Shown: positions 30,362 to 39,140, counted from the stretch's first letter. The stretch is 44,967 nucleotides of DNA from Methanocella sp. (GCF_035506375.1 NZ_DATJPM010000034.1:1-44967); one strand, 5' to 3'. The notes: a model not told the origin generated them from the sequence alone. A program made the numbers and translations.

Positions 30362-31051
30362 TTAAATGGTCGTATTGATGACTTCCGCGTAGTTGCCGTT
30401 CACCCAGGACGACGCGATGAGGTGAGCCGGAGCCCGCAGGTTCGGGTCGGTAATCATGGCGGACCAGCTTTCGCCAAGGGGCTTATCGACCGCGACAAGC
30501 TCAGGGGTTGTGATATATGGGCTCTTTACATAGAATCCCCGGATACCCGTAGCCCCGCCGAAACTCGTCAGGCGTACCTCGACCGTCGTCGGCCCGGTGC
30601 GCACGACTTCAAAGTGAGGCATGTTCGCCGGTATCTGGCTCGCTATAACGGTCACGCTCGGTACCGTATAATCGGGTATGATTATCTCGATAGACGTCGT
30701 CGAGTCATTGAAGCGCCGGTCAACCGTGCCCTGGTGGCCCTGGATGTCCGCGGTGATCTGGTAATGGGCGGGGGTGAGGTTCGTGAAATTAAACAGGCCT
30801 TTTTCGTCCGTGTACTGGATGCTGCCGGGCGCATCCACGAGATGGTCGCCCTGCCATAGGGCGACCCGGGCGTCGTATACGGGAGCGCCTCGCGGGTCGA
30901 TCACCGCGCCGCCAATGTATATCAAGGGCGTCGGAGCGGGAGCCGACGTCGGGGCCGGAGTCGCCGAAGGCGACGCCCCGGTAATACATCCGCATATGGA
31001 GAGCGCGATAACGACGATGAACAATAGTGCCTTAACCTTCCCCATAAACAC
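30362..31051 (-). CDS. Lipoprotein with carboxypeptidase-regulatory-like domain
   Basis: A 229-residue lipoprotein: signal with lipobox ALSICGC, a Thr/Ala/Pro linker (SATPAPTSAPAPTP), then a beta-sandwich of the carboxypeptidase-regulatory-like type (GGAVIDPRGAPVYDARVALWQG, YTDEKGLFNFTNLTPAHYQITAD), followed by a second beta domain (VEVRLTSFGGATGIRGFYV). Anchored outside the cell. Such proteins act as surface or adhesin-like modules; no enzyme motif. Its stop lies 24 bases from the palindrome. Confidence 0.75.
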   Translation of the reverse strand: MFMGKVKALLFIVVIALSICGCITGASPSATPAPTSAPAPTPLIYIGGAVIDPRGAPVYDARVALWQGDHLVDAPGSIQYTDEKGLFNFTNLTPAHYQITADIQGHQGTVDRRFNDSTTSIEIIIPDYTVPSVTVIASQIPANMPHFEVVRTGPTTVEVRLTSFGGATGIRGFYVKSPYITTPELVAVDKPLGESWSAMITDPNLRAPAHLIASSWVNGNYAEVINTTI

Positions 31052-31156
31052 TACCTGCTATTTATGATATTGGGCACGGCATATTTTTAGGCTTTTCTCC
31101 CGGCGAAGGGAACCTTTAAACCAAGATATGCGCTATATAAAGCTCGCGGTGGAAAA

Positions 31157-31555
31157 ATGCCCGAACTTCTGTACAGGGTTGAAAACATGGCCCAGTTCAT
31201 TGAGCTCTACGATGACCGGGTCCACGTCCAGATGCCGCTGGCCCTGATGCGCGTCATACCACTGAAGGATATCGTGGATATCGAGTTCCGGCGGGCGAAC
31301 TTTTTCGTGAGCGGTAAGCTGGTCATCAAGTACCGCGAGAACGGCGTCAACGAGAGCGTCTATTATCCCTTTAACTTCATGTTCAACGACGGTATGCTCG
31401 GCCTCATGGCGAAGATGAACGGGCTCCGGCAGGCTGAAGAACAAAAGTCCGACGTCGTCATTAAGGAAGTCATCAAGGTCCGGTGTCCCTATTGCGGCGG
31501 CCTCATGGACGAGAACGCGGCCCTGTGCCCGGTCTGCGGCCGGCCGCAGGCTTAG
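31157..31555 (+). CDS. PH-like domain protein with C-terminal zinc ribbon, copy B
   Basis: A 132-residue protein with the same layout as the protein at 23840: beta-rich domain (QFIELYDDRVHVQMPLAL, IPLKDIVDIEFRRANFFVSGKLVIKY, YYPFNFMF), then a helical linker and zinc ribbon (CPYCGGLMDENAALCPVC). Sequence identity in the first domain is clear by eye (FRRA-x-FF-x-SGKLVI in both). Cytoplasmic. Role unknown, perhaps an adaptor that senses a ligand and binds a partner through the ribbon. Confidence 0.65.
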   Translation: MPELLYRVENMAQFIELYDDRVHVQMPLALMRVIPLKDIVDIEFRRANFFVSGKLVIKYRENGVNESVYYPFNFMFNDGMLGLMAKMNGLRQAEEQKSDVVIKEVIKVRCPYCGGLMDENAALCPVCGRPQA

Positions 31556-31556
31556 C

Positions 31557-31756
31557 TCATTCGTCCCGATGTCGAGCTCGCCCAGGTTCCCGTTGAGCCT
31601 TTCCGTCTCCGGGCTCCCGAAGCTGCGCGCCAGGTCGTTGCCCTGCCTTATCATATCTTTTAACAGTTCCACGTCCTTACCGCCCGAGATATCGGAAACG
31701 AACCCTTTCGATAAGGTGACCAGCTTCAAAAGCGGTTTGGGGGGCAGGTCTAGCAC
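31557..31756 (-). pseudogene. Coding-like minus-strand fragment converging on copy B
   Basis: From a GTG at 31756 the minus strand reads LLKLVTLSKGFVSDISGG and KDMIRQGNDLARSFG, then LNGNLGELDIGTNELS, which looks like real helical protein. The frame does not end there but runs antisense through the whole preceding gene to 31133. A gene overlapping its neighbour by 400 bases is unlikely, so this is either a truncated gene or a shadow. TATATAA lies just before the GTG. Confidence 0.3.
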
Positions 31757-31799
31757 TTATATACTAAAAGCGCTAAATAAGATTCGAGTCATTGGGGGC

Positions 31800-32054
31800 A
31801 TTAAGACGGATCTATCGATAATAGTATTTTTAACGGCGTTATTCATTATGCTGACTTCGGCCATCACGACGGAGATGATCCGGAGCAAGAAGGGCAATTC
31901 GATAATAAACTATGCCGGCTTCCTGAACGCGCTGGTCTTTCTCGGTGCTCTCGCTTTATTCATCAGGGACCGGAATCCGCTCTACATGGTGGTCGGCATG
32001 CTCTTCTCGATTGGCCTGCTGGCCCTGACTTACTTTAAATATACTGATTTCTAA
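31800..32054 (+). CDS. Small three-span membrane protein, possible ATT start
   Basis: About 84 residues with three membrane helices (LSIIVFLTALFIMLTSAI, YAGFLNALVFLGALALFI, LYMVVGMLFSIGLLALTYF) and a short polar loop with EMIRSKKGN. The first canonical start, ATG 31848, would cut the first helix in half. In-frame ATT codons at 31791 and 31800 follow a TATA box (TTATATA, 31758-31764) by the distance expected for a leaderless message. The start is inferred. A longer frame back to 31569 looks unnatural. Family not recognised. Confidence 0.55.
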   Translation: MKTDLSIIVFLTALFIMLTSAITTEMIRSKKGNSIINYAGFLNALVFLGALALFIRDRNPLYMVVGMLFSIGLLALTYFKYTDF

Positions 32055-32092
32055 AGCTAAATATATCTGCGCGTCCGGCGATAATTCATAAT

Positions 32093-32497
32093 ATGGATAA
32101 TACAGAGATCATACGGTTACTCAATGCGGCGTTCGTCCATGAGATAGAGAACTCGCTTACATATGTCCGTAATTCTTTTGTCATGTGGGACTGTGACCCC
32201 AGCCGCGTCACTGAGGCCATCGCCGTCGACGAGATGCGCCACATGTGGTGGCTGGCCGACCTGATCACGAAGCGGGGAGGCGAGCCGATAATGGAGCACC
32301 GTGCGCTCGAATTCGGGGGACGGGACCTTAAGAGTCAGCTCGAGCGGCAGATCGTGCTCGAGACTGAGGCCATTGACATTTATAAGCACATCATCAATGT
32401 GGCCGGCGACCCGGAAGTCGTGGGCGTTGCGCAGCATATCCTGGACGAGGAGCGCCGCCACCGGAAAGAGTTTAAGGAAAGGCTTGCCCGTATTTAG
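32093..32497 (+). CDS. Ferritin-like di-iron domain protein
   Basis: A 134-residue four-helix protein: FVHEIENSLTYV (helix 1), AIAVDEMRHMWWLADLI with the E-x2-H ligand pair, LETEAIDIYKHII (helix 3) and ILDEERRHRKEF (helix 4). All expected carboxylate and His ligands are present. The Trp pair after the first E-x2-H is not in the sequence at 19763. It is likely an oxidative-stress or iron-handling protein. Cytoplasmic. Confidence 0.8.
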   Translation: MDNTEIIRLLNAAFVHEIENSLTYVRNSFVMWDCDPSRVTEAIAVDEMRHMWWLADLITKRGGEPIMEHRALEFGGRDLKSQLERQIVLETEAIDIYKHIINVAGDPEVVGVAQHILDEERRHRKEFKERLARI

Positions 32498-32599
32498 CCG
32501 TTTATTCCCGCCACTATTTTTAATAATCGGCGGATGGAAGTGTCTATTGGTTGGGGTTGTGCATGAACTTTAGGCTATTTCAACGACTTCTGGCGGGCC

Positions 32600-32722
32600 G
32601 TGATGCTCCGGGGAGTCGTGTCCCTGCTTTTGGCCATCTTCAACATCATCTTCGGCACCCTGCTTCTCCTGCTGGCGCCCGGCGTGCTGGTGGCGAAGAG
32701 CACGAGGCCGGCGGCTATATAG
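32600..32722 (+). CDS. Tiny hydrophobic membrane protein, possibly frameshifted at its start
   Basis: From GTG 32600 or ATG 32603 the frame reads MLRGVVSLLLAIFNIIFG, TLLLLLAPGVLVAKST and ends RPAAI, giving two short membrane spans in about 39 residues. In the same frame, upstream codons (LGYFNDFWRA) also look real but have no start. An ATG at 32563 is one base out of frame. A one-base error near 32568 would give a roughly 53-residue protein. Its TAG overlaps the GGAGG site of the next gene. Confidence 0.45.
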   Translation: MMLRGVVSLLLAIFNIIFGTLLLLLAPGVLVAKSTRPAAI

Positions 32723-32732
32723 GAGGAATAAT

Positions 32733-32960
32733 ATGGGAGTAAAAGATGGCATGAGTAAAGTGCTTTCGAAGCTCTGGGAGATCGCAGTCATTACAGTCCT
32801 GCTGGCGGCGGGCGTCGGCATCGGCTCTCTGCTGACGCAATACGTACAAAAGACGCCCCTGGACTACACGCTGACCGCCCAGCTGATGGTCATCTTCGGC
32901 GCCATCATCGCGCTCGGGGGCATCATATTCTCTATGATGTCCCGCCGGGTACCTGGCTGA
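32733..32960 (+). CDS. Small two-span membrane protein
   Basis: A 75-residue protein with a basic start (MGVKDGMSKVLSKLWE) and two membrane helices (IAVITVLLAAGVGIGSLL and AQLMVIFGAIIALGGIIFSMM). The ATG is preceded by AGGAGG with 6 bases between. It overlaps the transcript of the tiny membrane protein before it, so the two are probably made together. Function unknown. Confidence 0.6.
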   Translation: MGVKDGMSKVLSKLWEIAVITVLLAAGVGIGSLLTQYVQKTPLDYTLTAQLMVIFGAIIALGGIIFSMMSRRVPG

Positions 32961-33030
32961 TCATTCGACGATGGCCAGGAAGTAAACCGGCATATCCAGC
33001 ACAGAAACATCAATAACAGAGAAGCGGTCT

Positions 33031-33705
33031 CTATGAGGCCGAGCCGTACTCTTTAAGGGATATGTCGTTCGCCGGCGTGTAGGACGTGCCGCTCGCAAAA
33101 TTCGGCTCCAGCGTGGCCATGTACAGGTCCAGGGACCCGCCGTTCCAGTTAGCGGTTATCGTGAGGTTGGCCGTGAGCATCGCGCCATAAATGGGCGACT
33201 CAATGGTGACATCCCTGTAGTCTCCCGGGTTAAGCGTATCCAGGGATGCATTTTTACTCTGGTGAGTCATGGTGCTGAATTCCTGGCCGTTGACGATGGT
33301 GGTCATGGGCGTGGCCACGTCATAGACGATCACCAGGTTCTTCAATGTCGCGTTGCCCGTGTTCGTGACCGTGAAGGTCGCCGTGTCCTGCCGTGCGGCA
33401 TACTGGGCGTTCACGGGCTGTGCCTGGCTGGGGTCCTGAGTCCACTCCTTCGCATCGCCGTTTATCTTTACCTGGAGGTTGAAATCGGACAGCGTTAACG
33501 CCGGCGGTACCGGTGTCGGGGTGGGCGTCCAGGTGGGGCCCACGGTGGGCTCGGGAGGCTCCGTCGGGACAGGTGTCGGATCGCCGATGGTCGCGACTAC
33601 CTTCGGCTGTGTCGTGGCCGAATTACTGCCGGAAGAAGAGACGCACCCGGCGAGCGCCAGGGCGGCGATCAGGAGTATGAGTATGAGCGTTTTCCTGTGA
33701 TCCAT
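33031..33705 (-). CDS. Lipoprotein with beta-sandwich domain
   Basis: A 224-residue lipoprotein: signal with lipobox ALAGC, a Ser/Thr/Pro linker (PTPVPTEPPEPTVGPTWTPT), then one beta-sandwich domain (LTLSDFNLQVKINGDAKEW, TATFTVTNTGNATLKNLVIVYD, DTLNPGDYRDVTI). The NTGNATL phrase is usual in CARDB/DUF11-like exported domains of archaea. Probably surface-attached and glycosylated. No enzyme motif. Confidence 0.7.
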   Translation of the reverse strand: MDHRKTLILILLIAALALAGCVSSSGSNSATTQPKVVATIGDPTPVPTEPPEPTVGPTWTPTPTPVPPALTLSDFNLQVKINGDAKEWTQDPSQAQPVNAQYAARQDTATFTVTNTGNATLKNLVIVYDVATPMTTIVNGQEFSTMTHQSKNASLDTLNPGDYRDVTIESPIYGAMLTANLTITANWNGGSLDLYMATLEPNFASGTSYTPANDISLKEYGSAS

Positions 33706-33782
33706 ATAGAGTCCTCACTGTCACGTATGATTTAAGGCTTATAGGCTATATAGATTATATTATTACCGGTTAATTATCGGGA

Positions 33783-34121
33783 ATGAAAGCTATGGATGTC
33801 GGCATTATAGCGGGCCCCCGGGGCGAGGCCTTCGTTGGCGGCAGGCTGGTAGCCCGTATCGGGCAGTGGGAAGTAAGGTCCTTTCCCGGCGGCGACTGGG
33901 ATGGCTCCTTCGACTGCGAATGGTACGCTGGCAGCGACCCGGATGCTTTCGGCCTCCTCAAAGGGTCAAGCATCGAGGTCTCTCTCCGGCTAAAGGACTA
34001 TAACGAGATCGTCCACGAGGGTGTCGCCATGGCGGCACCGGCCGGCGAAATAAAGATGCTGGGAGACGTCGCCCTGCTCGAGCTCAAGATCTCGGGTTCC
34101 GGCCCCATTTGGCGCGCTTAG
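33783..34121 (+). CDS. Hypothetical 112-residue protein
   Basis: Not recognised. Beta-rich, no signal or membrane helix: VGIIAGPRGEAFVGGRLVARIG, SFPGGDWDGSFDCEWYAG and a strand-loop end (EIKMLGDVALLELKISGSG). A TATA-like element lies upstream near 33745-33760. Its stop overlaps by 4 bases the end of the convergent aldo/keto reductase gene. Confidence 0.55.
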   Translation: MKAMDVGIIAGPRGEAFVGGRLVARIGQWEVRSFPGGDWDGSFDCEWYAGSDPDAFGLLKGSSIEVSLRLKDYNEIVHEGVAMAAPAGEIKMLGDVALLELKISGSGPIWRA

Positions 34122-35239
34122 CTTTCCAATATCGCCCTGACTTCTTTCAGCTTTTCCGGTATCGGTATTCCCTGGGGGCAGCGCTCCTCGCACTGGCCGC
34201 AGTCCTCGCATTTCGAGGCCTTGCCCTCGCCGACGAACTGGTACCGGATCTTAGAGGAAGCCACGTCCTCGTACATGCATGCAGTGTTGTAGTTCTCGAA
34301 ACAGGCCGGTATGTCGACGCCGTTGGGGCAGGGCGTACAGTAGCCGCACCCGGTGCAGGGGACAGCCATGCGCGAGCGGAACATTTTCCTGACTTTGCCG
34401 ACCATGGCCAGGTCTTTTTTTGTGAGAGATCCTGGAAGGCCTTTTTCTGCGACGACGAGGTTCTCTTCTACCTGCTCCATGCTGCTCATGCCGCTCAGGA
34501 CGACGGAGACCTCCGGGTGGTCCCAGACCCAGCGCAGTCCCCATTCCGCCGGGCTTCGCTTTTCATCGGCTTTGGCCCAGATGTCGATGGCGGCGGGCAC
34601 ATGTTTCGCCAGCAGGCCGCCCCTCAGCGGCTCCATGATGACGACTCCCAGGCCCTTCTTCGCCGCATAGCGGAGCCCCGCGGTGCCGGCCTGGTACTTT
34701 TCGTCCATATAGTTATACTGTATCTGGCAGAACGTCCAGTCATAGGCGTCCACGGTCTTCTTGAACGCCGCATACCGGTCGTGGAACGAAAACCCTGCGT
34801 GGCCGATGCGCCCGTCGGCCAGCGCGTCGTCGAGGAAATCCTTTACGCCGAGCGATTCAATATTCTCCCAGCCTTCACCCGTGAGAGAGTGTATAAGGTA
34901 AAAGTCGATGCGATCCGTCTGGAGCTTTTTCATCTGCTGGTCGAGGAATTTGTCCATGTCCTCCCGCTTTTCGACGAGCCACGTAGGCAGCTTGGTTGCG
35001 AGGCTGACCCTTTCCCGGTACCCGTCCCTGAGCGCCCGGCCGACGACGGGCTCGCTCTCGCCATTGTGGTATGGCCAGGCGGTATCCACGTAGTTCACTC
35101 CATTGTCGATGGCGTAGCGGATCATCCGGGTCGCTTCGGGCTCGTTGACGTGTCCGTCCGGGAGCACCGGCAGGCGCATGCAGCCAAACCCGAGAATTGA
35201 GAGGTCTTTGCCGGCTTTCTTCATTGTCCTGTAGAGCAT
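34118..35239 (-). CDS. Aldo/keto reductase with ferredoxin-like iron-sulfur domain
   Basis: A 373-residue protein. Residues 1-265 are an aldo/keto-reductase barrel: GFGCMRLPV, NYVDTAWPYHNGESE (catalytic Asp/Tyr), LATKLP with the Lys, and DFYLIHSL. The last 100 residues hold two Cys clusters (CTGCGYCTPCPNGVDIPACF and CEDCGQCEERCPQGIPI), a 4Fe-4S ferredoxin-like module. This two-part family is common in methanogens and clostridia and is predicted to reduce an unknown carbonyl with electrons from iron-sulfur centres. Starts are ATG 35239 or the Met six codons later. Confidence 0.93.
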   Translation of the reverse strand: MLYRTMKKAGKDLSILGFGCMRLPVLPDGHVNEPEATRMIRYAIDNGVNYVDTAWPYHNGESEPVVGRALRDGYRERVSLATKLPTWLVEKREDMDKFLDQQMKKLQTDRIDFYLIHSLTGEGWENIESLGVKDFLDDALADGRIGHAGFSFHDRYAAFKKTVDAYDWTFCQIQYNYMDEKYQAGTAGLRYAAKKGLGVVIMEPLRGGLLAKHVPAAIDIWAKADEKRSPAEWGLRWVWDHPEVSVVLSGMSSMEQVEENLVVAEKGLPGSLTKKDLAMVGKVRKMFRSRMAVPCTGCGYCTPCPNGVDIPACFENYNTACMYEDVASSKIRYQFVGEGKASKCEDCGQCEERCPQGIPIPEKLKEVRAILES

Positions 35240-35482
35240 TATGGGGCCTTCTATCGAGTGTTTATAAAGACTATGTTAACCGTTGGCGGCTCATATGCTT
35301 TTCGAAAGAAAATGCTGGGATAGTTCAGTTTCTCGTCCCATAGGCCGGCGGCACGGAATTTCACAGACAGCAGTTATGTGCTTATAGTAGAGGCGCCTGC
35401 TTGCTCGCCTTAAAATTTTATTCTGGTTTTAAGCTTTTAAAGAGCATGAGGGCACTATTTTCACCACAGGGGGCAGTGGTTC

Positions 35483-35901
35483 CGTGTTTGTTTTGTGATC
35501 GTTTGTCCTTTGTTCGTGTGGTTCGCTGATTTGTTCGGTTTTTCAACACTAAAGCACGAAAGACTTTTTAGTCTCACGTAAGGGGCACGAACCGCACTAA
35601 AGTGGATGCTTTGGCGTCAAAACACCAAACAACTTCCCGAATGCGCGAACCTCGCTAAATTAACTTGAAACACTAGAGAAAGCATATTAAATAAAGCATA
35701 AGGAGCATGCGGTCCTCGTGGTTCAATCCTTTAGTGTTTTCGTGCCATTCGGGAGGTTGTTTAGTGTTTTAAGCGCCAGGCATGAGCCTTAGTGATTATC
35801 GAGACTTACGTGGGATATAAAAGAATTCGTGTTTTCGTGTTGAAAAACCGGGGGGCTGTACGAAAGTGGAAAAAATGGCAAATGGACACTAAACAAACAC
35901 G
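35483..35901. repeat. Large nested imperfect palindrome (about 419 bp)
   Basis: Four matched arm pairs share one centre near 35693: CGTGTTTGTTT (35483-35493) with 35891-35901; GGTTTTTCAACAC (35537-35549) with 35837-35849; CACGTAAG (35575-35582) with 35805-35812; and 25 bases at 35619-35643 with 35746-35770 (two mismatches). The RNA would form a very long branched hairpin. Sequence differs from the pair at 30.07 and 42.90 kb. The rest of the gap 35240-36022 shows no gene. Confidence 0.7.
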
Positions 35902-36022
35902 AAGCTACTGAAGGCCCGATGGCACTATGGTTCACTAATTTTTTTACATGTAAGTTACAAAGCTACAAAGCCCGGTTCATTGGCAATATCCAAAAGGAAA
36001 ATGAAATATTATGCCCGGCTAA

Positions 36023-37360
36023 TCAATTATTAAATTGGTTAACAAGGCCCACGCCATAGTCAGCGAGCTTTTTCGCCCCGCCGGCGGACCTCGACTCGGC
36101 GAACACCCGGACAATGGGCTCCGTGCCGGACATCCGGATGAGCACCCACCCCTCGGGCCGGTAGATCTTTAGCCCGTCAGTGCTATCGACATTCTCGCCC
36201 TTCGTATGGGCCTCGATCCTGCGGATGACCATCTCCTTATCCTGGCACTTTATCTTGTCCTTGACGCTGTGGTACGCGGGCATGGCGTCGATGATCTCGG
36301 AAAGCTTCTTGCCCGTATGCGCCAGCATCTCCAGCATCGAGGCGGCGGACATTCCCCCATCCCGGCAATACTGGAACTTCGGGAAGATGAGGCCCCCGTT
36401 GCCCTCGCCGCCGAACACGGCGCCCGTAGCCATCATGGTCCGGGCCACGTGGATACTGCCCACCTGGGTCCAGATGACTTTCGCATCGTACTTATCGGCG
36501 ATGTCCTGGATGAGCGAGGACGAGCTTACCGGCGTGACGATGGTGGCGCCGGGGCTCTTTTTCAGGATGTGCTCCGTCATGATGGCGAGCAGGACGTCCT
36601 CGTTGACGAACCGGCCCTTCTCGTCCACGAACACGGCCCGGTCGGCGTCGCAGTCGTGGGCTACGCCCAGGTCGGCGCCCGCCGCGACGACGGCTGCCTT
36701 CAGATCGTTGATCTCGCTGCCCGTAGGCTCCGGGTTCCTGCCCGGGAAGGTCCCGTCTACCTGGGCGTTTAGCGTGACGACCTTACAGCCCAGCTTACGC
36801 AATAAAAACGGGGTTGTAAGGCTGGCCGCCCCGGACCCCGGGTCAGCGACGACCTTGAATTTTTTATTTCTGATCGCCTCCGCGTTTACCGTGGCGACAA
36901 TGCCGTCGATGTAGAGCGGCTTTGGGTCGGCGTAGCTCAGGCCCCCTGTACGGCTCCACGGCGCCCTGGCGAACTCGTGAGAATTATAGAGCTTCTCGAC
37001 GACCGCCTCGTCCTCGTGGGAATACTCGGTGCCGTCTCGGGCGATGCCCTTGATGCCGTTGTACTCCGGCGGATTATGCGATGCCGTGACCATGATGCCG
37101 CCATCCATGTCACATCTCTTCACGTAATTCTGGACGGCCGGGATGGGGGCGATGCCCAGGTCGACGACCCTGCAGCCCGTGGAAAGCAGCCCTGAGATGA
37201 CGGCCCCTTTGAGCATGTCCCCTGACTCCCTGGTGTCCCGTCCCACCGCGATAGTGCCCTGCCTGAAAGTGCCGAAGCTCTTCGCCAGGCTCATCGCCAT
37301 TTCGGTCGTCAATTCCACATTCGCTATGCCCCTCACGCCATTCGTCCCGAATAATCCCAT
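36023..37360 (-). CDS. glmM: Phosphoglucosamine mutase-type phosphohexomutase
   Basis: A 445-residue alpha-D-phosphohexomutase converting glucosamine-6-phosphate to the 1-phosphate, feeding UDP-GlcNAc synthesis. Active-site Ser94 in MVTASHNPPEYNG, metal-binding Asp residues 236, 238 and 240 in HDCDADR, sugar loop GEGNGG and phosphate-binding RMSGTEPIVRV near the end. Full length. In archaea GlmM and phosphomannomutase are hard to tell apart, so the sugar is not certain. The gene follows the MobB-MoaE fusion after 10 bases. Confidence 0.93.
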   Translation of the reverse strand: MGLFGTNGVRGIANVELTTEMAMSLAKSFGTFRQGTIAVGRDTRESGDMLKGAVISGLLSTGCRVVDLGIAPIPAVQNYVKRCDMDGGIMVTASHNPPEYNGIKGIARDGTEYSHEDEAVVEKLYNSHEFARAPWSRTGGLSYADPKPLYIDGIVATVNAEAIRNKKFKVVADPGSGAASLTTPFLLRKLGCKVVTLNAQVDGTFPGRNPEPTGSEINDLKAAVVAAGADLGVAHDCDADRAVFVDEKGRFVNEDVLLAIMTEHILKKSPGATIVTPVSSSSLIQDIADKYDAKVIWTQVGSIHVARTMMATGAVFGGEGNGGLIFPKFQYCRDGGMSAASMLEMLAHTGKKLSEIIDAMPAYHSVKDKIKCQDKEMVIRRIEAHTKGENVDSTDGLKIYRPEGWVLIRMSGTEPIVRVFAESRSAGGAKKLADYGVGLVNQFNN

Positions 37361-37370
37361 AACAATAACC

Positions 37371-38180
37371 TCAGTGCACGTCGTGTACCCAGAAATCGCC
37401 GGATACGGTCTTTTCTTTCTTCCATATGGGCACTTCCGCCTTGACCCGCTCGATGGCGTCGCTCAAGGCGGGGAATAGTTCCTGCCTGTGCCCGGATAAT
37501 ATAACGATGAATACGATGTCTTCGCCGGCCTCTATGCGGCCGGTCTTATGATATATGATGACCTCGAGTATGCCCTTTCGCATTTTAAGGTCATCTTCTA
37601 TGGCCTTTATGCGCTCTTTCGCTACGGCGTCGAAACTCTCGAATTCCAGAGCCTCCGTCCTTTCGTTGTCGGCCATCTCGCGGACGACGCCCGTGAAGGT
37701 GCCGATGGCGCCCGCCTCCCTGTACCTGGGGCTTCTCTTTATTTTTGCTACAAGGCTGTCCAGCGTCACGTATTCGGGCTGCTCCATTACGATCTTTACA
37801 AGTTCATCGGCTGGGGCGTTGATGTCCACGCGGGCTACCACGTTCTTAGCCTCGACGTCCCCGATGCCAATTTTGGGCAGATCGCTCTGCTTGAACCCCT
37901 CCACCACGGCGAAATCCATGCCCTCGCCGGCCAGCCGGTCCAGCGCCTTATCGACGTCCGTGCTCCTGACGATCTCGATGCTCCTCGTCGCGGTGACCCC
38001 GATCGTGACCGCTGCGCCGGCGTTCAGGTGGCGCTCCGTATCCCCGGAAAGCGGCAGGATCTCCTCGCGGGTGTGCTTGATCGTGCCCACGCGGCCCATC
38101 TTCGAGAGCTCCCCCACGAGGCGTTCCACGAGGGTCGTTTTGCCCGCCTTATGGTAGCCGACGATGGAAATGACCTTCAT
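37371..38180 (-). CDS. MobB-MoaE fusion, molybdopterin synthase large subunit
   Basis: A 269-residue fusion. Residues 1-150 are MobB-like, with the P-loop GYHKAGKTTLVERL, GTIKHT and DFAVVEGFKQSD. Residues 150-269 are MoaE, the molybdopterin synthase catalytic subunit: GAIGTFTGVVRE, IYHKTGRIEAGEDIVFI and SGHRQELFPALSDAIERVK, with the catalytic Lys in the PIWKKE motif. It inserts sulfur to make molybdopterin, while MobB aids later cofactor insertion. Methanogens need this for molybdenum or tungsten formylmethanofuran dehydrogenase. No moaD is next to it. Confidence 0.93.
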   Translation of the reverse strand: MKVISIVGYHKAGKTTLVERLVGELSKMGRVGTIKHTREEILPLSGDTERHLNAGAAVTIGVTATRSIEIVRSTDVDKALDRLAGEGMDFAVVEGFKQSDLPKIGIGDVEAKNVVARVDINAPADELVKIVMEQPEYVTLDSLVAKIKRSPRYREAGAIGTFTGVVREMADNERTEALEFESFDAVAKERIKAIEDDLKMRKGILEVIIYHKTGRIEAGEDIVFIVILSGHRQELFPALSDAIERVKAEVPIWKKEKTVSGDFWVHDVH

Positions 38181-38285
38181 AGCGGCTTAAAATATGATGC
38201 GTATGTACATTAAATGTTATGCCGGCCATAGATTTAATATGCTTTAGCGACCTAAAAGCGGTTAAGGCAGGACAGTGGTCTTATC

Positions 38286-39140
38286 ATGGGCGTGAGGATC
38301 GTGGCGGGGCCGGCATCGCAGCTTCTGGCGACCCGCGTGGCATCGCTGTTAGATTGCGGCGTGGACCTGACGGAGTATAAGCATTTTCCCGACGGAGAAG
38401 TATATTGCCGTGTCACCGGTGACATAAAAAATAACGATATCGTCATCATCCAGAGCACTTTCCAGGCTTCCGACCTCATCTTTTTGCTGGAATTGATCGA
38501 CGCCTGCGACGAGGCGAAGAGCGTCACGGCCGTCATGCCGTACTTCGGCTACGCCCGCCAGGACAAGCGCTTCAGGCCCGGCGAGCCGATCACTGCCAGG
38601 GCGCTGGCAAAGTGTATCAAGGCCGACCGCGTTTTCACGATCAACATTCACGACCGTTCCGTTTTGAAATATTTCCCGTGCCCCGCCGTCGACCTGAACG
38701 CCGCGCCCGAGCTGGGCAACTACATCGATGGCATGGAGCTTAGGGATACGACCATTCTCGCTCCCGATGACGGCGCGCTGAATCTCGTTCGTTCCGCGGC
38801 GGAGCCCAGGAACTTACATTACGATTATCTCGAGAAGACCAGGCTTTCGGGCGAAGAGGTCAAGATCGCCCCGAAGAACCTGGATATCAAGGGCAGGGAT
38901 GTGGTGCTGATGGACGACATCATCAGCACGGGCGGCACCATCGCCGAAGCCATAAAATTATTAAAGGCCCAGGGTGTCAGGGACGTATATGTGGCGTGCG
39001 TCCACGGCGTCTTCGTGAACAATGCGTACCTGAAGCTGCACGATGCCGGCGTCAAGGACATCCTGACGACCGATACGCTGGAAAAGGCCATCAGCAAGGT
39101 CAGCGTTGCTTCGGTCATCGCAGATGCCATTAAAAAATAA
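38286..39140 (+). CDS. prs: Ribose-phosphate pyrophosphokinase (PRPP synthase)
   Basis: A 284-residue enzyme making PRPP from ribose-5-phosphate and ATP, for nucleotide, His and Trp synthesis. Seen: the ATP/flexible-loop region (YFGYARQDKRFRPGEPITA), the conserved NIHDRSVLKYF, and the PRPP-binding loop VLMDDIISTGGTIAEA. A short archaeal form (bacterial is about 315). Its promoter faces that of MobB-MoaE, 105 bases away. Confidence 0.96.
   Translation: MGVRIVAGPASQLLATRVASLLDCGVDLTEYKHFPDGEVYCRVTGDIKNNDIVIIQSTFQASDLIFLLELIDACDEAKSVTAVMPYFGYARQDKRFRPGEPITARALAKCIKADRVFTINIHDRSVLKYFPCPAVDLNAAPELGNYIDGMELRDTTILAPDDGALNLVRSAAEPRNLHYDYLEKTRLSGEEVKIAPKNLDIKGRDVVLMDDIISTGGTIAEAIKLLKAQGVRDVYVACVHGVFVNNAYLKLHDAGVKDILTTDTLEKAISKVSVASVIADAIKK

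Noticed and set aside
34109..35200. 363-codon plus-strand ORF opposite the aldo/keto reductase
   Set aside because: It is the shadow of a strongly supported gene; its text is Arg/Val/His-rich and matches no family.
37548..38213. 221-codon plus-strand ORF opposite MobB-MoaE
   Set aside because: Shadow of a gene with conserved motifs through its whole length.
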